A stretch of 64,000 nt of DNA from Rivibacter subsaxonicus (GTDB taxonomy: Bacteria; Pseudomonadota; Gammaproteobacteria; Burkholderiales; Burkholderiaceae_C), in NCBI RefSeq assembly GCF_004217215.1, contig NZ_SHKP01000006.1, positions 620,001-684,000 of the forward strand, read 5' to 3'. A program made the position numbers and the translations under genes. Positions 1 to 10,700 of the stretch are shown here, piece by piece (the first letter of the stretch is position 1; each line of letters opens with the position of its first letter). The notes beneath the pieces were generated by a model. It made no database searches. It saw only the letters and a list, made by a program, of their open reading frames with translations, and was not told the DNA's origin.

Positions 1-201
1 AGCTTCGAGGCCGAGTCCGGCGTGCTCACGCTCGGCGTGTTGCGCGAATTGCTGATTGCGCGTGGTGGACGCCATGCCGAGGTGTTGGCGCACGGGCGTG
101 CGCTGCGTGCTGCGATCGACCAGCAGATGGTCGTCGACGAGGCTACGCCGATCGCCGATGGCGCCGAGGTCGCGTTCTTTCCGCCGGTGACGGGCGGCTG
201 A
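1..201 (+). CDS. moaD: Molybdopterin synthase sulfur carrier subunit MoaD, 3' part
   Basis: The reading frame is open from the first base and ends with TGA at 199-201, so the 5' end lies outside the window. The visible 66 residues end in PPVTGG. The C-terminal Gly-Gly is the site that MoaD proteins carry as a thiocarboxylate when they deliver sulfur to precursor Z inside the MoaD-MoaE molybdopterin synthase. The beta-grasp pattern 'DGAEVAFFPPVTGG' fits the ubiquitin-like fold. The partner moaE lies about 750 bases downstream, with one unrelated-looking gene between them, which supports a molybdenum cofactor locus extending to the left of the window. Confidence 0.93.
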   Translation, partial: SFEAESGVLTLGVLRELLIARGGRHAEVLAHGRALRAAIDQQMVVDEATPIADGAEVAFFPPVTGG

Positions 202-263
202 GCGCAACATCGGGACCATAGCCATCCCGACGTTGCGCCTGAATCGACGGATGTGGAGGGGCG

Positions 264-914
264 ATGAGCAACACACCATCCAGCGCTGAGGCCGGCGGCG
301 CCGCCGCGATCAACGCCATGCTCGACGATGTCGTCGCCCATGCGCCGGTAGCCACCGCGATCCCCGGGCCGCAGATGCGCGGCGTTCGGCCGCTCTGGTC
401 GGCCGACGCCGCGTTGCCGCGCGGACAGTGGCTGCGGTCACGTTGGCTGTGGGGGCTGCTGGGTCTGGTGCTTGGCATCGCGGGCACGAGCCTGGTGCAC
501 GAGCTTCGCAGGCTGGAACAGCGCGAGGCGGCCCTGGCCAGCTACTACGGGCGCGCCGCGCAGGGTGTCGTCGCGACCGCACCGGTGCCGGCGTCGAAGC
601 TGGCTGCGCCGGCGACGCCCGTGCCCGCGGCTTCGATGGAGTCCTCGTCCGGCCCGCCGCCGGGAGCCGCGGGTGCCTTGCCGTCCGCCGAGGCCGGTGG
701 CGCTGCCGTGGCTGCCGCCGATGCCGCGCCGGCGGCAGCAGCTCCCGTGCGCAAGCCCGGACCACGGCGCGAATCGCCGGCGGCGAATTGCACCGTCCGC
801 ACCAGCGCGGCCTTCCAGCGCTGCATGGAGGTTCAGTGCAAGCGCGCCAAGTTCGTCGATCACCGCCAGTGCGTCGCGGTGCGCGAGCGCGCCGATTCGG
901 CCGACGGGCGCTGA
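264..914 (+). CDS. Hypothetical membrane-anchored protein with Cys-rich C-terminus
   Basis: This 216-residue protein sits between moaD and moaE. A purine-rich GGAGG lies just before the ATG. A short soluble N-terminus is followed by one hydrophobic segment at about residues 62-78, then a long Ala/Pro/Gly-rich linker (about 90-170). A compact C-terminal segment carries four cysteines, near residues 176, 187, 192 and 203, spaced C-x10-C-x4-C-x10-C. The layout suggests an inner-membrane anchor, a flexible periplasmic spacer and a small disulfide-stabilised domain. I recall similar Cys-containing tails at the ends of some Burkholderiales kinases and envelope proteins, but I cannot assign a function. 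Its place inside the mo locus does not by itself imply a role in cofactor synthesis. Confidence 0.7.
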   Translation: MSNTPSSAEAGGAAAINAMLDDVVAHAPVATAIPGPQMRGVRPLWSADAALPRGQWLRSRWLWGLLGLVLGIAGTSLVHELRRLEQREAALASYYGRAAQGVVATAPVPASKLAAPATPVPAASMESSSGPPPGAAGALPSAEAGGAAVAAADAAPAAAAPVRKPGPRRESPAANCTVRTSAAFQRCMEVQCKRAKFVDHRQCVAVRERADSADGR

Positions 915-948
915 AGCAGGGCCCGGGCCGGTGCGAGAATTTGGCTCG

Positions 949-1446
949 ATGCCCTTCGACCGCGTTTCGATCCAGTCCGAAGACTTCGATCTCTCGACCG
1001 AGGTGGCACGGCTGCGCGCCCAGGGCTCCGCGGGCCTGGCCACCGGTGCGGTGGCAAGCTTCATCGGCACCGTGCGCGAGCGTTCGCCGCGGCCCGACGA
1101 GGGGCAGGGCGTTTCCATGCTCGAACTCGAGCACTACCCCGGCATGACCGAGCGCGCGATCGAGGCCATGATCGACGCCGCCCATGCCCGCTTCGACATC
1201 CTCGGCGCACGCGTGGTGCACCGTGTCGGCTCGCTGGCACCGGGTGCGCAGATCGTGCTGGTGGTCGTGGCCTCGGCGCACCGCCGCGAAGCCTTCGCCG
1301 CCTGCGAGTTCCTGATGGACTATCTCAAGACCCAGGCCCCGTTCTGGAAGAAGGAGCACACGCCGGCCGGTGCGCGCTGGGTCGATGCCCGGGTCGCGGA
1401 CGACGCCGCGCTCGAGCGCTGGGGCATCGAGGCGTCCAACGCATGA
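949..1446 (+). CDS. moaE: Molybdopterin synthase catalytic subunit MoaE
   Basis: The 165-residue product is the large subunit of molybdopterin synthase, which with MoaD inserts two dithiolene sulfurs into cyclic pyranopterin monophosphate in the cytoplasm. Family signatures are 'GAVASFIGTVRE' near the N-terminus, 'ELEHYPGMTE', 'HRVGSLAPGAQIVLVVVASAHR', and the active-site stretch 'KTQAPFWKKEHTPAGARWVDAR' region containing the conserved lysines. The length is close to the usual 150 residues. I chose the ATG at 949 because homology begins there; the open frame continues upstream through the previous gene. A GAGAAT hexamer lies at 935-940, only 8 bases before the start. crcB follows after about 70 bases on the same strand. 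Confidence 0.95.
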   Translation: MPFDRVSIQSEDFDLSTEVARLRAQGSAGLATGAVASFIGTVRERSPRPDEGQGVSMLELEHYPGMTERAIEAMIDAAHARFDILGARVVHRVGSLAPGAQIVLVVVASAHRREAFAACEFLMDYLKTQAPFWKKEHTPAGARWVDARVADDAALERWGIEASNA

Positions 1447-1519
1447 GCCGACGGCCCGGCCGCCCGGAAGTCGGCTCGCTCCCGCTTGGTTGGACGGCGC
1501 CAGGCGCCAGGGTGCTCCG

Positions 1520-1918
1520 GTGAGCGGCCTGCTCCTGCAGGCCGCGGCGGTCGGTACCGGGGCGGCGGTCGGCGGCCTGCTGCGCTGGACCGTGGGGCTC
1601 TGGCTCAACCCGATGTGGCATGGCTTTCCGCTCGGCACCCTGGTCGTCAACGGCGTCGGCGGACTGCTGGTCGGCATCGTCAGTGCATGGCTCGTGCACC
1701 AGCCCAGCGAGATGCTGCGCCTGCTGCTGGTGACCGGCTTTCTCGGCGGCCTGACGACCTTCTCGGCCTTCTCGATCGAATCGTTCAGCCTGCTGCAGCA
1801 CGGGCAGGGCGGCCTCGCGCTGCTGCACGCCGCGGCTCACCTGGGCGGCGCGGTGGCCTGCGCCGCACTCGGCTGGTGGCTCGCGCACGCGCTGATGGGT
1901 CTGCAGCGGACAGCTTGA
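1520..1918 (+). CDS. crcB: Fluoride efflux channel CrcB/FluC
   Basis: This 132-residue protein has four hydrophobic helices and the Fluc signatures 'GGLLRW' near the start, 'NGVGGLLVG' in the middle and 'TGFLGGLTTFSAFS' with the phenylalanine-box residues. Fluc proteins form dual-topology dimers in the inner membrane and export fluoride. The GTG at 1520 is chosen because it gives a normal length and homology starts there; a longer frame into the end of moaE exists but is unlikely. There is no room for a long leader, and I see no fluoride riboswitch upstream. It may be transcribed with moaE. Confidence 0.93.
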   Translation: MSGLLLQAAAVGTGAAVGGLLRWTVGLWLNPMWHGFPLGTLVVNGVGGLLVGIVSAWLVHQPSEMLRLLLVTGFLGGLTTFSAFSIESFSLLQHGQGGLALLHAAAHLGGAVACAALGWWLAHALMGLQRTA

Positions 1919-1938
1919 GCTGCGTCAAGCGCAGGGTG

Positions 1939-1967
1939 CTTGAAAAGCGCCGCGCCCGCCCTTAGCT
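1939..1967 (+). promoter_or_regulatory. Heat-shock (sigma-32 type) promoter of clpB
   Basis: CTTGAAA at 1939-1945 matches the sigma-32 -35 element exactly. About 12-13 bases later comes a C-rich GCCCTTAGC at 1958-1966, a partial match to the CCCCATNT -10 element. The clpB start codon lies 31 bases further on. Position, spacing and target gene all agree with a heat-shock promoter; the weaker -10 match is the main doubt. Confidence 0.65.
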
Positions 1968-1997
1968 TCGAATCAACTCAAAGATTCGAGGGCTCCC

Positions 1998-4610
<2,613 letters not shown>

Positions 4611-4621
4611 CCAGAATGAAG

Positions 4622-4646
4622 AAGGACCCCTCGCGGGGTCCTTTTT
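4622..4646 (+). terminator. Intrinsic terminator after clpB
   Basis: A perfect 9-base stem (AAGGACCCC / GGGGTCCTT) with a TCGC tetraloop is followed by a run of T, starting 12 bases after the clpB stop codon. It lies between convergent genes and may also stop transcription arriving from the right, where the opposite strand reads AAAAAGG-stem-CCTTCTTC. Confidence 0.93.
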
Positions 4647-4656
4647 CATGCGTCGT

Positions 4657-5880
4657 TCAGCGCCCTTCCAGTCGCTTCAGCGCCAGCAGCAGCGCATCGA
4701 GCCGCGCGTGCGGCTTGTCGATCACCGCGTGCAGCACGACGCCGGGTGCGTCGGGTACCGGGCGCAGCAGCAGGTGGTGCGAGCCGAGCGTGATGATGGT
4801 GTCGGGTAGCGCGCCGCCGAGACCCAGACCGCGCGCGGCACCGGCCATCGCGGTGATCAGCGCATGGCCGTGACGGGCCAGGTCTTCCGGGCCCGGCCTG
4901 GCACCCGCGTGTCCTAGCGGGCGGCCGCTGCCGAGATCGAAGGCGCAGGCGCTCACCACGCCGGGCAACTGGCCGACCGCGTGCAGGTAGGCGGCCAGCG
5001 GGGTGTTGTCGGCCGGGCCGCTGGCGCCGGCGACCGGCATCGGCGTGGGCGGTGCGAGGTCGCTTGCGCGGCGCTGCGGCACGGCGGCGCCGGTCGGTGC
5101 CGGTCGCGCCGCGCCAAGCAGGGCCAGTTGATCGTTGGTCTTGCCGGGATGGCTGCGCTTTTCAAGGTCGTTCCAGACGCTGCACAGCTGCGACCAGACC
5201 TCGGCCGGCTTCGAGACCGGCGCCGTCACCAGCGTGTCGATCGCCGTCTTGCCGCGGAAGAGGTTGACCTGCGTGGCCAGCGCCGGGCCGGCCACCAGCG
5301 GCAGGAACACCATGCGCCGGCAGTTCCAGCCGCCACTCAGGACCGCCTGCTGCCAGGGATCGAGGCTGCTGGCGAGCACATGGCCGGGCAATGCGCCGAC
5401 CAGCACCATGCCGAGCCGGCTGCGGCCGATCAGGGTGCGCGCCAGCGCCTGGCGCTGGGTGGTGTCGGCCTCGACGTCGGTCAGGTAGAGCCGCACGGTC
5501 TCGCCGTTCTGCGCCGGGCAGTCGACGTACTCGATCGAGGCCAGCGTGGTGCCCATGCCGGCGCGCCGGATCACGAGCTTCTGCAACTGGCTGCGGCCGG
5601 CGGTGGCGATGCTGCCGAGCAACTGCTTGGCGATGCCGGGCGCCCCCAGGTCATGCACGGCGATGAAGTTCGGCTGCAGATGGTTGAACTGCTGGACCAT
5701 CGCATCGGCCGGGTCGCACGAGACGAACAGCTCACGGATGCCGGGGCCGACCGCGCGCCCGATGTCGCGACCTTCGCTGCCCTCGTCGTCGGCGCCGAGC
5801 TGCGTGGCGACCTGCGTCTGCATGCGGGTCGTTTCCCAGGTCGGTGCGTCGGTGCTCGGGCGGTTGTTCGAGGGGTTCAT
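4657..5880 (-). CDS. Conserved hypothetical protein, possible roadblock/LC7-like C-terminal domain
   Basis: The 407-residue protein is cytoplasmic (no signal peptide or membrane helix). The N-terminal two thirds hold a globular domain (about 45-240) with segments such as 'FVSCDPADAMVQQFNHLQPNFIAVHDLG' region and 'RSRLGMVLVGALPGHVLA'. A Pro/Ala linker leads to about 110 residues (295-407) alternating hydrophobic strands and helices ('LPGVVSACAFDLGSGRPLGH', 'GSHHLLLRPVPDAPGVVLH'), which resemble the roadblock/LC7 regulatory fold. That assignment is inference from pattern only. No catalytic motif is visible. It is convergent with clpB and divergent from nadB, so it probably stands alone. An internal ATG (residue 20) is an alternative start. 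Confidence 0.75.
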   Translation of the reverse strand: MNPSNNRPSTDAPTWETTRMQTQVATQLGADDEGSEGRDIGRAVGPGIRELFVSCDPADAMVQQFNHLQPNFIAVHDLGAPGIAKQLLGSIATAGRSQLQKLVIRRAGMGTTLASIEYVDCPAQNGETVRLYLTDVEADTTQRQALARTLIGRSRLGMVLVGALPGHVLASSLDPWQQAVLSGGWNCRRMVFLPLVAGPALATQVNLFRGKTAIDTLVTAPVSKPAEVWSQLCSVWNDLEKRSHPGKTNDQLALLGAARPAPTGAAVPQRRASDLAPPTPMPVAGASGPADNTPLAAYLHAVGQLPGVVSACAFDLGSGRPLGHAGARPGPEDLARHGHALITAMAGAARGLGLGGALPDTIITLGSHHLLLRPVPDAPGVVLHAVIDKPHARLDALLLALKRLEGR

Positions 5881-5981
5881 CGTGAGCAGAGAGGCGGACC
5901 GGCGGGAGCTTGCGCGCCACGCGGGTTGTCGTGGAGGGGCGATGTGTAAACAAGTGTATGCGGGTGCTCCCGGGCGCCTGC

Positions 5982-6010
5982 TTAGTGCTGTTGCGGTGCC
6001 TCTCTAGAAT
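5982..6010 (+). promoter_or_regulatory. nadB promoter with -10 box 6 nt before the start codon
   Basis: TAGAAT at 6005-6010 is a good -10 box, with a weak TTAGTG at 5982 seventeen bases upstream. The ATG of nadB begins only 6 bases after the -10. Transcription would start at or next to the A of the ATG, giving a leaderless or near-leaderless mRNA. Confidence 0.5.
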
Positions 6011-6016
6011 CCGTGC

Positions 6017-7699
6017 ATGAATGCCACTTCTGTTGCGCGCACGCACGACTCGCTGACGTCGTCGTCAGGATCGGGGGGGCCGGTCGTCATCGTCGGTGCC
6101 GGGCTGGCCGGGTTGACGACGGCACTCGAACTGGCGGCGCAGCGGCCGGTGATCGTGCTGGCCAAGCGCAACCTGGGCGAGGCCGCGACCGCCTGGGCCC
6201 AGGGCGGCATCGTCGGCGTGCTGGGCGACGACGACAGCGTCGACAGCCATGTGCGCGACACGCAGGATGCCGGCGCCGGTCTCGTCGACGAGCAGACCGC
6301 GCGCTTCATTGCCGAACGCAGCGCGCAGGCCATCGAGTGGCTGGTGCAGCGCGGCGTGCCGTTCTCGCCCGATCCCGCCGGACCGCTCGGCCTGCACCTC
6401 ACGCGCGAGGGCGGCCATGCGGTGCGCCGCATCGCGCATGCGGCCGACGCCACCGGCCTGGCGATCCACCAGGTGCTGCTGGAACTGGCGCGCGCGCATC
6501 CCAACATCGACCTGCGCGAGCGCTGGATGGCGGTCGACCTGATCACGACGCGCCACCTGCAGCGCGGCGAGGGCCACGCCGCGCGACGGCGCGACGACAG
6601 CTCGCGCTGCTACGGCGTCTATGCGCTCGACATCGACAACGGTCGCGTCGAGACGCTGCCGGCCGCGGCCGTGGTGCTGGCCACCGGCGGCGTCGGCAAG
6701 GTCTACCGCTACACCAGCAACCCCGACACGGCCACCGGCGACGGCATCGCGATGGCCTGGCGCGCCGGCTGCCGGGTCGGCAACATGGAGTTCATCCAGT
6801 TCCACCCGACCTGCCTCTACCACCCGCAGGAGCGCAGCTTTCTCATCACCGAGGCGCTGCGCGGCGAGGGTGCCCACCTGAAGCTCCTGGACGGCACCCG
6901 TTTCATGCCGCAGCACGACGAGCGCGCCGAGCTGGCGCCGCGCGACATCGTTGCCCGTGCGATCGACTTCGAGATGAAGAAGCATGGCCTCGACCATGTG
7001 TGGCTCGACGCCACGCACCTTGGCGAGAGCTTTCTCAAGGAGCATTTCCCGACCATCCACGCGCGCTGCCTGGCGCTGGGCATCGACATCGCGAGGCAGC
7101 CGATCCCGGTGGTGCCGGCCGCGCACTACACCTGCGGCGGCGTGGTCACCGATCTCGACGGCCGCTGCGACCTGCCGGGGCTGTTCGCGGTCGGCGAGAC
7201 CACCTACACCGGCCTGCACGGCGCCAACCGGCTGGCCAGCAACTCGCTGCTCGAATGCGTGGTGCTCGGCCAGACCTGCAGCGCGCGCATCCTCGAGCAG
7301 GTGCCGGAGTCGATGCCGCCGCTGCCGGCCTGGGACGAGAGCCAGGTCGAGGACGCCGACGAGGCGGTGGTCATCGCCCACAACTGGGACGAGTTGCGCC
7401 TGCTGATGTGGAACTACGTCGGCATCGTGCGCACCACCAAGCGGCTGGAGCGCGCGCTGCATCGCATCAAGCTGCTCAAGGACGAGATCGACGCCTACTA
7501 CGCGGCCTTTCGCGTCACGCGCGACCTGCTCGAACTGCGCAACCTGGTCGACTGCGCCGAACTCATCGTGCGCTCGGCGTTGAGCCGCCACGAGAGCCGC
7601 GGCCTGCACTACAGCCGCGATTTCCCGCGCACGCTGCCGGTGAGCTTTCCTACCATCGTCTCGCGCAAGCTCAAGAAGCGCGACGCGTGGCTGCCCTGA
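6017..7699 (+). CDS. nadB: L-aspartate oxidase NadB
   Basis: The 560-residue flavoprotein oxidises L-aspartate to iminoaspartate, the first step of de novo NAD synthesis. The FAD dinucleotide-binding signature VVIVGAGLAGLTTALELA lies at about residues 25-42. 'AQGGIVG' follows, then the succinate-dehydrogenase-like active-site region 'EFIQFHPTCLY', 'LITEALRGEGAHL' and 'HYTCGGVVTDLDGR'. The C-terminal 'GLFAVGETTYTGLHGANRLASNSLLE' is diagnostic of the family. The C-terminal helical domain ends in a Lys/Arg-rich tail. The partner nadA and the next enzyme nadC lie a few kilobases away on the opposite strand, so the pathway is clustered but not one operon. Confidence 0.97.
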   Translation: MNATSVARTHDSLTSSSGSGGPVVIVGAGLAGLTTALELAAQRPVIVLAKRNLGEAATAWAQGGIVGVLGDDDSVDSHVRDTQDAGAGLVDEQTARFIAERSAQAIEWLVQRGVPFSPDPAGPLGLHLTREGGHAVRRIAHAADATGLAIHQVLLELARAHPNIDLRERWMAVDLITTRHLQRGEGHAARRRDDSSRCYGVYALDIDNGRVETLPAAAVVLATGGVGKVYRYTSNPDTATGDGIAMAWRAGCRVGNMEFIQFHPTCLYHPQERSFLITEALRGEGAHLKLLDGTRFMPQHDERAELAPRDIVARAIDFEMKKHGLDHVWLDATHLGESFLKEHFPTIHARCLALGIDIARQPIPVVPAAHYTCGGVVTDLDGRCDLPGLFAVGETTYTGLHGANRLASNSLLECVVLGQTCSARILEQVPESMPPLPAWDESQVEDADEAVVIAHNWDELRLLMWNYVGIVRTTKRLERALHRIKLLKDEIDAYYAAFRVTRDLLELRNLVDCAELIVRSALSRHESRGLHYSRDFPRTLPVSFPTIVSRKLKKRDAWLP

Positions 7700-7706
7700 G
7701 CCGAGT

Positions 7707-8003
7707 TCAGCTCTTGGCGCGCATCGCCTCGCGCGCCTGGATGAAGCCCAGCGCATAGCGCACCGCCTCGTCGGCGGCCTGGCGCGCGGCCTCGCGCTCG
7801 GCCTCCGTCTCGTAGGACGAGAGGTGCTGGACGCCGTGCCGGATATAGCGCGACGGCAGCCGGTTGAGCGCGACGCAGGCCACGTCGGGCAACTGCTCGG
7901 CGTTGAGGCTGGGAAACTCGCGCGAGCGCAGCGCGATCGCCTGCAGCACCAGGCGCTCCTGGTGGTTGTGGATCGACGAGAAATCGGCGGCGGGCGTGCT
8001 CAT
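7707..8003 (-). CDS. ComFB-family protein
   Basis: The 98-residue protein carries the ComFB signature 'LNAEQLPDVACVALNRLPSRY' in its first half, followed by an acidic/basic helix ending in 'FIQAREAMRAKS'. ComFB was named from the B. subtilis late-competence operon, where its function is unknown; related proteins in other bacteria have been linked to cyclic-di-nucleotide signalling. There are no membrane segments and no cysteine cluster. It is convergent with nadB (8 bases apart) and lies about 130 bases downstream of nadC on the same strand, so it could be carried on the nadA-nadC transcript. Confidence 0.85.
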   Translation of the reverse strand: MSTPAADFSSIHNHQERLVLQAIALRSREFPSLNAEQLPDVACVALNRLPSRYIRHGVQHLSSYETEAEREAARQAADEAVRYALGFIQAREAMRAKS

Positions 8004-8137
8004 CGCGCTTGAGGCAGGGCGGTCATCGGAGCGGCCGAGTGTGTCACTGCGGGTCGCCGCCGGACACCCCGCGGCTGCGTCAGCCGTGACGTGCTTCGCG
8101 GCGTCGCGGTCCGCGCGCCGGATCGCTGTGGTGCCGG

Positions 8138-9022
8138 TCAGACGACCTCGATGACGCGCATCGAGAAGTCGACCGCGCGCACGTCCTTGGTCAGCTTGCC
8201 GACCGAGATCCGGTCGACGCCGGTGGCGGCAATGGCGCGCAACTGTTCCAGCCCGACGCCGCCCGAAACCTCGAGCAGCGCGCGGTCGGCGGTCACGGCG
8301 ACCGCCTCACGCATGCGGCCGAAGCTGAAGTTGTCGAGCAGCACGCTGGTCGCGCCCGCCTCGAGTGCCTCGACCAGTTGCTCGATGCTCTCGACCTCGA
8401 CCTGGATGCCGACCTCCGGCGCCTCGCTGGCCACCAGCGCCTGCGCTGTGCGCAGCGCGGCAGCCACGCCGCCGGCCGCCGCGATGTGGTTCTCCTTGAT
8501 CAGGATGCCGTCGTAGAGCGCCAGCCGCTGGTTCTGGCCGCCGCCGACGCGCACCGCGTGCTTCTGCGCCAGGCGCAGGCCGGGCACGGTCTTGCGCGTG
8601 TCGAGCACCGCGCAGCCGCGCGGCCGCGGCGAGGCGCCGTCGACCGCGCGCGCGAACTGGCGCGTGATGGTCGCGGTGCCCGAGAGCAGCTGCAGGAAGT
8701 TCAGCGCCGGCCGCTCGGCGGCGAGCAGCGCGCGGGCGTCGGCCTCGATGTGGCAGACCTCGCTGTCGGCCAGCATGTCGGCGCCTTCGTCCTGGTGCCA
8801 GCGGATCGTGGCCCGCGGATCGAGCGCCAGCAGGCAGCCCGCGAACCAGTCGCGCCCACACAGCACGGCGGTCTCGCGCACGATCACGCGCGCGCGCACC
8901 CGTTCGCCGGCCGGTGCCAGGCGGCCGGTCCAGTCGGCGACGCCGATGTCCTCGGCGAGCGCGTCGCGGATGTTGCGGGCGCGGGCCTCGTCGAGGCTTT
9001 CGTTGTGGTCGAAGCTCAGCAT
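8138..9022 (-). CDS. nadC: Nicotinate-nucleotide pyrophosphorylase (carboxylating) NadC
   Basis: The 294-residue enzyme converts quinolinate and PRPP to nicotinate mononucleotide and CO2. Recognisable segments are 'ALAEDIGVADWTGRL' at the N-terminus (the quinolinate-site region with 'ED.G..D'), 'RPALNFLQLLSGTATIT', 'LDTRKTVPGLRLAQKHAVRVGGGQNQRL' (split here: DTRKT, PGLR, KHAVRVGGG), 'ILIKENHI', 'VEVESIEQL' and the C-terminal 'LEVSGGVGLEQLRAIAATGVDRISVG'. All PRPP and quinolinate contacts appear present. The length matches the family. It lies downstream of nadA and an unknown gene on the same strand. Confidence 0.97.
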   Translation of the reverse strand: MLSFDHNESLDEARARNIRDALAEDIGVADWTGRLAPAGERVRARVIVRETAVLCGRDWFAGCLLALDPRATIRWHQDEGADMLADSEVCHIEADARALLAAERPALNFLQLLSGTATITRQFARAVDGASPRPRGCAVLDTRKTVPGLRLAQKHAVRVGGGQNQRLALYDGILIKENHIAAAGGVAAALRTAQALVASEAPEVGIQVEVESIEQLVEALEAGATSVLLDNFSFGRMREAVAVTADRALLEVSGGVGLEQLRAIAATGVDRISVGKLTKDVRAVDFSMRVIEVV

Positions 9023-9079
9023 CTCAAGCTTGGGACAAGGTAGCGACCTGGCGATCGAGCGCTTGCCACTGGTTAGTGT

Positions 9080-9550
9080 TTACGACGCGACCGGCAGGCG
9101 CCGGACGACCTGTGCTGCGTCAAGGACGCAGAAAAGTTGATGCGGCTCGATCAGGCAGTGCCCTTCACCACGTGCCCAATGAAGCACGCGATGCGCGGCG
9201 TCTGCACCTTCCTCGCCGTCCGGGATGTGCACCCAGGCAAGTGGCTCGCCGAAGGCATAGGCCAGAAAGCGGCACGCACTGTGGCTACACCTTACGTCGG
9301 CCTCGAGCGACCTCGCTTCGCAGAATCGCTCGAACTCGTACTCAGACAACTCGCCCTCGCGAATGGCCGCCTGGAGGTTGTCCGAGTCGGTTTCGTCGGG
9401 AACACGCGACAGCCCGAGCACCACGTTCGGCGACAGGCCGAGCGCAAGCCGAGCAAGCTCGCTGACCACCTTTCCAAAGCCTGCAGGCAGGTCCTGACCC
9501 GGCGCGGACCACAACTCCAGCTCAATCACTCGAGGAGACTCGCGACGCAC
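9080..9550 (-). CDS. Hypothetical protein in the nadA-nadC interval
   Basis: The 156-residue, acidic protein starts 9 bases after the end of nadA and ends 57 bases before nadC, all on one strand. Its position suggests co-transcription with NAD synthesis genes. It has no signal peptide or membrane helix. Five cysteines and several histidines are scattered ('DVRCSHSACRF', 'GHCLIEPHQLFC'), but there is no clear metal-binding spacing. The core is predicted mixed alpha/beta ('RVIELELWSAPG', 'LAWVHIPDGEEG'). I do not recognise a family. A + strand frame covering the same bases is much longer but reads antisense through nadA as well, so I take it as a shadow. Confidence 0.6.
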   Translation of the reverse strand: MRRESPRVIELELWSAPGQDLPAGFGKVVSELARLALGLSPNVVLGLSRVPDETDSDNLQAAIREGELSEYEFERFCEARSLEADVRCSHSACRFLAYAFGEPLAWVHIPDGEEGADAAHRVLHWARGEGHCLIEPHQLFCVLDAAQVVRRLPVAS

Positions 9551-9559
9551 GACAGCCTT

Positions 9560-10672
9560 TCAGGCACTTCCGATGTTCGGCACGAAACCGCGCTGCGGCG
9601 TCGCCAGCGCGGCCGGGTTGGCACGTACGAAGTCGAGCATGCGCTCGATGCAGCCCAGCGCCTGGCCGCGCACCGGCTCGGGCACGAAGACCTCACCGTC
9701 GCCCGTCTCGAGACAGGAAGCGACACCCTGCAGCGCATTCATCGCCATCCACGGGCAATGGGCGCAGCTCTTGCAGGTGGCGCTGGTGCCGGCGGTCGGC
9801 GCCTCGAGCAGTGTCTTGCCGGGCGCGAGCTGGCGCATGCGGTGCAGGATGCCGTTGTCGGTGGCGACGATGTAGGTCGACGCCGTACCCTCGACCACGG
9901 CCTTGATCAGCTGCGAAGTCGAGCCCACCACGTCGGCCAGCTCGACCACGCGCCTGGGCGACTCGGGGTGTACCAACACCATCGCTTCGGGGTGCTCGCG
10001 CCGCATCAGCTCGAGCTCGAGGCCCTTGAACTCGTCGTGCACGATGCACTCGCCGTTCCACAGCAGCATGTCGGCGCCGGTTTCTTCCTGGATGTAGCGG
10101 CCGAGATGGCGGTCGGGCGCCCACAGGATCTTCTGGCCCTGCTCGTGCAGGTGACGCGCGATGGCCAGCGCGCAGGAACTGGTGACCATCCAGTCGGCGC
10201 GTGCCTTCACGGCGGCGCTGGTGTTGGCGTAGACCACGACCTTGCGATCCGGATGCGCATCGCAGAAGGCGGCGAAGTCATCCGCGGGGCAGCCGAGGTC
10301 GAGCGAGCAGGTGGCGTCGAGATCGGGCATCAGCACCCGCTTCTCGGGGCTCAGGATCTTGGCCGTCTCGCCCATGAAACGAACGCCGGCCACGACCAGC
10401 GTCCTGGCCGGATGCTCGCGGCCGAAGCGCGCCATCTCGAGCGAATCGCTGACGCAGCCGCCGGTCTCCAGCGCCAGGTCCTGCAGGTCGCCGTCGACGT
10501 AGTAGTGCGCCACCAGCACCGCATCGTGCTGCTTGAGCAGCGCCCTGGCGCGCGCCTTGGCGGCCTCGCGCTCAGGTGGCGTCAGCAGCGCGGGCACCTT
10601 GGCCCAAGCATGCGCGGTGCAACTTGCGCCGCTCGCGTCCTGGCGCGTGAAGTCGTAGAGAACTTGACTCAT
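9560..10672 (-). CDS. nadA: Quinolinate synthase NadA
   Basis: The 370-residue enzyme condenses iminoaspartate (from NadB) with dihydroxyacetone phosphate to form quinolinate, using an oxygen-sensitive 4Fe-4S cluster. Cysteine ligands can be placed in '[11 protein letters not shown]', '[10 protein letters not shown]' and the C-terminal '[13 protein letters not shown]'. Substrate motifs '[13 protein letters not shown]', '[12 protein letters not shown]', '[12 protein letters not shown]', 'HPE' and 'TDNGILHRM' are present. On the minus strand a GAGAAT hexamer (10679-10684) ends 6 bases before the ATG, as for nadB. It is first in the run nadA - unknown gene - nadC - comFB. Confidence 0.97.
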   Translation of the reverse strand: MSQVLYDFTRQDASGASCTAHAWAKVPALLTPPEREAAKARARALLKQHDAVLVAHYYVDGDLQDLALETGGCVSDSLEMARFGREHPARTLVVAGVRFMGETAKILSPEKRVLMPDLDATCSLDLGCPADDFAAFCDAHPDRKVVVYANTSAAVKARADWMVTSSCALAIARHLHEQGQKILWAPDRHLGRYIQEETGADMLLWNGECIVHDEFKGLELELMRREHPEAMVLVHPESPRRVVELADVVGSTSQLIKAVVEGTASTYIVATDNGILHRMRQLAPGKTLLEAPTAGTSATCKSCAHCPWMAMNALQGVASCLETGDGEVFVPEPVRGQALGCIERMLDFVRANPAALATPQRGFVPNIGSA

Positions 10673-10700
10673 CTTGCAATTCTCGCAGGGCAGCGTGACA

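Noticed and set aside
1447..1519. Fluoride riboswitch ahead of crcB
   Set aside because: Only 73 bases separate moaE and crcB and I could not find the conserved pseudoknot pattern.
6065..7756. Long minus-strand frame opposite nadB
   Set aside because: Antisense shadow; the + strand frame has all NadB motifs.
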